A program made the position numbers and the translations under genes. Positions 59,189-64,000 of a stretch of 64,000 bases of DNA are shown here, piece by piece (position 1 is the first letter of the stretch; every line of letters begins with the position of its first letter). The notes beneath the pieces were generated by a model. It had not been told where the DNA came from. It worked only from the letters and a program-made list of their open reading frames with translations, and made no database searches. The DNA is taken from the NCBI GenBank assembly GCA_028698305.1, contig JAQVDN010000001.1, positions 62,001 to 126,000 on the forward strand. The letters are read 5' to 3'. The stretch comes from Candidatus Altimarinota bacterium. GTDB taxonomy: Bacteria; Patescibacteriota; Gracilibacteria; BD1-5; UBA6164.

Positions 59189-60070
59189 ATGATACAAGAA
59201 AAGCTAAAAGATAAAATCAATTTTTATGATTGAATAACAAAAAGAAGTAAATTAAATATGTTTATTTGTTCTTCGTGATTTCAAAAATCTATAAGAAGAT
59301 GAGATATACTAGATGTGATAAATTATACAAAAGAAATAATTGAATCTTGAAATATAAATTATATATGGAAAAGAATTTTTATAATCTTAGTAGAAGATAT
59401 ATGACTTGCGAATTTATACTTATGAGAACTCATATTAAAATCGTATAAAAAATTTAGGGAAACTGAAACATATAATAAATTTGATGATACAGCTATATAT
59501 CAAGCAACTTTATTACTTGCTTACTCTCAAAAAAGTAGAGAAAATGACAATTTCTATCATGCTATACAAGATTTTTGATTTTGAGAAGAAGAAGATAAGG
59601 AGTTTATAAAAACATATTGTAGAGCCAAATATTTTTTATCAAATTCAAAAGCTACACAACAAGAATTAAAAGAGATTTTTGAAAGAGAATTTAAAAATAA
59701 TATGAATCAAAAATTGTATGATATTTATATAGAGTGTATGAATATATGTTGGGAATTATGATGAAAAGATTGATTAAATCTATATTTTATAAACTTCTAT
59801 CTTATAAAAAAGTATAATTTATGATTTGAATATTATAAAACACAAGACAATTTATATAGAGAAGAAGTTATAAAACTTTTACCTAAAAAATTAGATTTAT
59901 CACATTTAGAGCCAATTATACCAAAAGATTATGTTTTTGATAAACATACTCCAGAGTGAAAAAGTTTAAAAAGATGAATGGAACATTTTTTTAAAGAGTG
60001 ATGTTTTTTAAATAATGAAGTGAGAGTTTGAGAAAATATTTATACTAATTTTATCAAAAAACAATTCTAA
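59189..60070 (+). CDS. Clamp-loader-lid-like protein (RarA/MgsA C-terminal domain) without ATPase
   Basis: 293 aa. Residues 25-150 match the C-terminal helical domain of RarA/MgsA: KSIRRGDILDVINYTKEIIE (RarA: KSVRGSxxDAALYWxARIxx), YIWKRIFIILVEDIGLAN (xxARRxxxIASEDVGxAD), QATLLLAYSQKS (QAxxYLAxxxKS). No AAA+ module with Walker motifs precedes it. The C-terminal part has HTPEGKSLKRGMEHFFKEGC. Such stand-alone domains may bind SSB or replication forks; that is inference. Likely part of the element's replication set. Confidence 0.55.
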
Positions 60071-60075
60071 AACTA

Positions 60076-60134
60076 AAAACAAGACTTAAATTATAAAAAT
60101 AATAAAACTTTTTTAATAATTTAAGTTTTGTCTT
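60076..60134 (+). terminator. Long hairpin after the RarA-like gene
   Basis: ACTTAAATTAT (60084-60094) and ATAATTTAAGT (60116-60126), extended by AAGAC/GTCTT with a bulge. Few trailing Ts. Confidence 0.5.
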
Positions 60135-60580
60135 ATATAAAGTAAAAAATAAACTATTTTAATTTAATTAAAACATAAAAATATAAAATGTGAATACTTT
60201 TAAAAAAAACCTGCTCAAAAAATCCTATATAATAATATTATCTTTTAATTAAGAAAAAACATATAAACTTACATTTTCTAAAAAAATGTAATAAATAAAA
60301 AATAATTATAATATTTGAAAATATTATAAAAGACCAGCGAAGTTTAATAATTTCGCTGGTCTTTTTTGTGTTTTTAAATTTTGGAGTTTTTATATAAAAA
60401 TATAAATTTATTTCTTAACCCATATAATAATACTTAAAAACTCAAAAACTTTTAAAGCTACAAGGCTTTTTATTATTTTGCCGTATTGAAGCTTGTATAA
60501 ATTTTTCCTATACACAAAAATTATATACAAAATCAATGTAAAACAAAATAAAAATATTTTATATTTAATTTTTTTAACTT
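60135..60580. other. Non-coding gap containing RNA module B
   Basis: No gene. Module B occupies about 60190-60377. After it, TTTTGGAGTTTTT with AAAAACTCAAAA (about 60379-60457) and AAAAGC/GGCTTTTT (about 60457-60476) form further hairpins, followed by an AT-rich stretch up to the next start. Confidence 0.5.
60240..60367 (+). ncRNA. Repeated promoter-RNA module, copy B
   Basis: Upstream box CTGCTC (60211-60216) lies 17 bp before the -10 TATAAT (60228-60233). The RNA carries TTACATTTT/AAAATGTAA (60279-60301), an AATATTT-G-AAAATATT hairpin near 60310-60325, and the terminator AAAAGACCAGCGAA (60328-60341) with TTCGCTGGTCTTTT (60352-60365), then the same TTTGTGTTTTTA tail as copy A. Confidence 0.65.
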
Positions 60581-61156
60581 ATGTTTACATTAGACTCTTT
60601 AACATCTTTAATAGATGAAATGAAAAATAATAGTAATAATTCATATGTAGAATTATTAACTTTTAAAGATTGAAAATTTTATAATTATTCAAAAGAAGTA
60701 ATAGATTTAGAAAATAAAGCTTTTATTTGAATTTTGGTCAAAGTACAATATATATTGCAAGATAAAGAAAATAATATTTTTTATAAAAGTGATTTTCTTG
60801 ATAGTATTGCAAATCTAAACAAAATAAACTTTTATAAAAGTTTGAAAGATAAAGAGAACGACTTTTTAGAAATTGATATAAAAAATTTAGATAAAAAGTA
60901 TAAATTAAATCTAAAAACTATAATGTTTTTTCAATCAAACGAAGAAAAATTATATATTATAGAATCAGCTAAAACAAATTTGGAACTATATTTAGATTTT
61001 TTAAAAGAAAATTGATTGGAAGTAAGTTTTAGTTTTTGAGTAAAGGATTATAAAAATAAATGATATATCTATAAAGTTTTGGACTTTATAAAAAGTGAAG
61101 AAACTATTGAAAAAATAGATTTTTCAAAAGAAATAGAAAGTTATATAAATAAATAG
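60581..61156 (+). CDS. Hypothetical protein (191 aa)
   Basis: FTLDSLTSLIDEMKNNSNNS start; alpha/beta, soluble, Lys/Asp-rich. Contains TFKDGKFYNYSKEVIDLENK and ends ESYINK with TAG. Unrecognised; directly upstream of the helicase gene, after module B. Confidence 0.58.
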
Positions 61157-61186
61157 TTTATATAACTTTTTTTAATTACTACAAAC

Positions 61187-61221
61187 AAAAAAGAGAACTT
61201 TTTTTAAAAAGTTCTCTTTTT
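61187..61221 (+). terminator. Terminator before the helicase gene
   Basis: AAAAAAGAGAACTTTTT and AAAAAGTTCTCTTTTT, with T run, 25 bases before the helicase start. Confidence 0.7.
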
Positions 61222-61245
61222 ATTTTACTTATAATTTTAAAACTT

Positions 61246-62766
61246 ATGACTCATACACAAGCTACAAATTCTAATAATTTAGAAAACGGGCAAAGTATAA
61301 ATGAAATACAAGCTCAAGATACTTACAGTATTTTTATTAATAATTTAAATAAATTACTAGAACTATATAGAAAAGCCGATAAAAATGGAGATGAAGAAAA
61401 AAAGTTGAAAGTAGTTGAATATTTTAAAGCATTATTTGCTACTACTTGAAATAATCATATATATGTAAAATCAGTATCAAAATATTATTGGATAGAATGA
61501 AAAGTTTTTATTAATTGTCTTGATTTATGTAATAATTTATTAATATCAATTGATAGTCTATATTTATTAAGAAGATTATGAATTTTTAGAACATATAATA
61601 AAATTTCATACTTTGATTGACAAGAAGATATGGTTTATAATTTATTTAATAAAGAAACTATATTAAAGCCATCTCAAACACCAAAACTAGATGAGAATAT
61701 AGAATATTTAATAAATAATTTATGTGGAAATAATAAAGAAAATGCTTTATATTTACATAAAGCTATTTTATATAAATACACTCATTTAAACGATGTAAGA
61801 GTTCCAGCTATAGTTTTTTATTGAGCTTGATGAAGCTGAAAATGAACTTTTATAAAACTACTTTCAAAAATATTTTGAAATGAAAATGTATTATCAAATC
61901 TCTGAAAACAAGACTTAACAAGTCAATTTAGTCCTTTTAGATGAGATAAACTTATAGTTTCTTTTGATGAAATAGTAACAAATAATACTAACGAAGATGT
62001 AAATATAACAAACAAGCTAAAAAACTTGATATTTGCTGAAGAGATTACTATCAATCAAAAATATGTAAATATGTATCAAACTAAAAATAGTGCTTGGTTT
62101 TTTATAAGTTCAAATAATAATACTCCTATAAAACTTGATGATTCTAGTGTTTGAAATAGAAGATTTAGTATAATTTATAGTGATAAAAAATTAGATAATA
62201 CTAAAGAAATATATCAAGTAATTAATAATGATGAGATAGTATCAAACTATTTAGCTTGGTTGTTTGAAAATTATAAAGAAGTTTTGGAGTATGATGGTAT
62301 AGAGGCTTTAGATAATGAAGATAAAAGGGACTTAGAATTTGCTTCAAAAAATGAAAGTAATATATTTTGGGATTGGTTTGAAGAAAAACACCCAGAACTA
62401 TATTGAAAAGTTGAAAAATCAACTATAGATAGAATTGTAGTTGAGTATTTAAGTATAAATGATGAGATTGATAAAAAAGAGTTTTATAAATATTTTTGGA
62501 AAAATTCTAGATATATGAAAAAGAGATTTAGAGTAAATTGAAAATTAACTTATGGAGCTTTAATACCAAAAAATGAAGAATTAATAAAAATCAAAGAAGA
62601 AGAAAAAAATCAAAAGAAATTAAAAGATGAAGAAATATTAAAAAAGGTTTGACTTTTTTGAGATGAGAATCATTGAGTAAGTGAAAATGGAAAGGTTGTT
62701 GAATATAGTGTAGATAAGTGAGAAGAAGAGTTTGAAGTAAGTTTTGATTTTGCTAAGGATTTATAA
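61246..62766 (+). CDS. SF3/D5-like replicative helicase of a mobile element
   Basis: 506 aa. An N-terminal 170-residue region (no intact primase motif seen) is followed by an AAA+-like SF3 core: Walker A IVFYGAGGSGKGTFIKLLSK near residue 196, Walker B DKLIVSFDEIV, and sensor/motif C SAWFFISSNNNTPIKLDDSS followed by VGNRRFSII. This combination is typical of primase-helicases of plasmids and viruses (D5_N/DUF5906-like). It ends with a charged tail. All P-loop glycines are UGA, so the element replicates only in code-25 hosts. Confidence 0.8.
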
Positions 62767-62778
62767 TAAAAGTTTTAT

Positions 62779-62817
62779 TTAAAGTAGGATTTAACAAAAA
62801 ATTAAATCCTACTTTTA
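62779..62817 (+). terminator. Terminator of the helicase gene
   Basis: AAAGTAGGATTTAA and TTAAATCCTACTTT with short T run. Confidence 0.75.
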
Positions 62818-62860
62818 TTATTACTAAAAATTTAATAATTTATAATTTAATAATATTTAT

Positions 62861-63865
62861 ATGAAAATATATTTACAAAAAGAAGCTAAAAAATATGACT
62901 TAACACAAGAGATTTTAAATAAATTAAGTAGTTTTGAAGTTATAGAATATGACAAGTACTCTGATATTAAAAAAGATATATTTTTAAATATTTGAGATAA
63001 TTTCAATATTATTTTTGATAACTATAAAACAAATTTAGAAAAAAGAAAAGATTATTTATTTTTAAAATCCTGAAAAGACCTTATTTCAAGAGATGACAAA
63101 TGATTTACTTCTTTTGAAATATATAGAAAGCTTTGATATGCTATTTATAATCTAAAAATCTGACAAAATTGCCTTTTATGATGTGATTATTGTTATTTAT
63201 TAAGCACAAATAAATTTAATCCCGAAATAACTATATATTCAAATATAAAAGAAGAAGTAAATAAATTTATTAAACAAAATCCTTGAAAAAAGATTTTATT
63301 TAATATTTGAGAGTATACTGATAGCTTTTTATTTGATAAAATAACTAATTTAAATCAATTCTTTTACGAAATTTGTATTAAAAATCCAAATATTATAGTA
63401 GAATCAAGAACAAAACTTATGAATTTAGATATAAAATTCCCACCTATTAAAAATCTTATACTGTGATTTTCTATTTCTATAAATAATATGGATAGATTTT
63501 GAAAAAAAGAAGACATATTAAAAAAGCTTGAATATATAAAAGAACTTACTTATAAATGATATATAGTTTCTTTAAAATTTGACCCTATTATTACTTTAAA
63601 TTGATATGATAATGATTTTTTTGATGTTATAAATAATATGAAAAAAGATAATATTCATCATTTTTCGCTATGAACTTTGAGATTTACAAGGAATTTATGA
63701 AAAATAATTTGAAATTGTACTGATAGTAAAAAAGTAAATGAAGAGTTTATTTTAGAAAATGGAAAGTATGTTAATAAATATAGAGAAGCTATTTATAACT
63801 TTTTTATACAAAAGATGTGAGATATTTGAGTAAATGATTACTATTTAAGTATGGATCCGAAATAA
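62861..63865 (+). CDS. Spore photoproduct lyase-like radical SAM protein
   Basis: 334 aa. The cluster motif is CLLGCDYCYLLST (Cx3Cx2C) after NLKIGQN, followed by LFNIGEYTDSF (SAM-site GxYTDS as in SplB), VESRTKLMNL and a later FSLGTLRFTRNL. These are the landmarks of the SPL family that repairs or modifies pyrimidine dimers in DNA. In a mobile element of a non-sporulating CPR bacterium it could be UV repair or a DNA modification enzyme. Confidence 0.75.
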
Positions 63866-63880
63866 TTTTAGTTTTAGCTT

Positions 63881-63931
63881 AATAATCGAATAAAAGTAGT
63901 ATTATATTTAACTTTTATTCGATTATTTTTT
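63881..63931 (+). terminator. Terminator of the radical SAM gene
   Basis: AATAATCGAATAAAAGT (63881-63897) and ACTTTTATTCGATTATT (63911-63927), 17-bp perfect stem, T run. Confidence 0.75.
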
Positions 63932-64000
63932 ATATTTTGTCAAGTTGAAATTTAAAAAAGTATTAAAATAAAAAAACCTGCTCGAATTTTTGTATATAAT
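63929..64000 (+). repeat. Repeated promoter-RNA module, copy C (5' part, cut by window end)
   Basis: TATATTTTGTCAA then AAAAGTATTAAAATA, CTGCTC (63978-63983) and TATAAT at 63995-64000. It aligns with the upstream block of copy A and has the CTGCTC box of copy B at identical distance to the -10. The RNA part would lie beyond 64000. Confidence 0.6.

Noticed and set aside
50864-64000. CRISPR array or cas genes
   Set aside because: Repeats are few, unequal in spacing and part of palindromes or promoters; no spacer-repeat periodicity and no Cas motifs.

Overview
This 64-kb window is very AT-rich, densely packed bacterial chromosome that must be read with UGA as glycine (genetic code 25). Read that way, conserved proteins become continuous and the UGAs fall on invariant glycines (P-loops of UvrA and PilB, the MurB glycine-rich motif, the GatA Ser loop). 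TGG still encodes Trp, and TAA (rarely TAG) is the stop. This code is known from Candidatus Gracilibacteria (BD1-5) and Absconditabacteria (SR1). The very low GC, type IV pilus genes, ComEC and an S-layer protein fit such a CPR/Patescibacteria cell; I cannot choose between the two phyla.

Layout of the host part (1-50.9 kb). 1-8 kb: a secreted protein, pheS, a GlcNAc-1-phosphate transferase, a pilin, fmt, an ABC-2 permease, prmC and a rod-like RNA candidate that may be 6S RNA. 8-15 kb: fusA, rny, ndk, an Lgt-like protein and comEC. 14.8-17.8 kb (minus): a hypothetical, gatA, rplS. 18-25 kb: mutL, tRNA-Arg(CCU), an HTH-membrane protein, two overlapping nucleotidase-like genes, glyA and an S41 protease. 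25.7-36.5 kb: small hypotheticals, a protein with a PilC-like N-terminal domain, aminopeptidase, ComF-type PRTase, uvrA, murB, a pseudouridine synthase. 36.6-44 kb: a DnaQ-DinG fusion and the pilus operon with pilB and pilC. 44-51 kb: a glycosyltransferase with an elaborate upstream region, a 1210-residue SLH protein, a TPR lipoprotein and a secreted protein.

From about 50.9 kb to the window end the character changes: short genes of unknown function, a catalytic-domain-only tyrosine recombinase, a DUF3800 protein, an SF3/D5-like helicase, a clamp-loader-lid-like protein without ATPase, a spore-photoproduct-lyase-like radical SAM protein, many long perfect inverted repeats, iteron-like repeats and long gene-poor gaps. 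I read this as an integrated mobile element (plasmid- or virus-like) that itself uses UGA as glycine.

The most unusual part is RNA-like. A promoter plus terminator-ended small RNA module occurs at 58.46-58.68 kb and 60.19-60.38 kb, and its 5' half again at 63.93-64.0 kb where the window stops. The two complete copies have base-pair-preserving differences in the terminator stem. A further promoter/terminator-bounded RNA candidate lies on the minus strand at 55.31-55.40 kb, and another structured inverted repeat at 59.08-59.16 kb. In the host part, phased TGTGAAGA repeats sit directly upstream of a -35/-10 promoter and a roughly 185-nt multi-hairpin leader before the glycosyltransferase.
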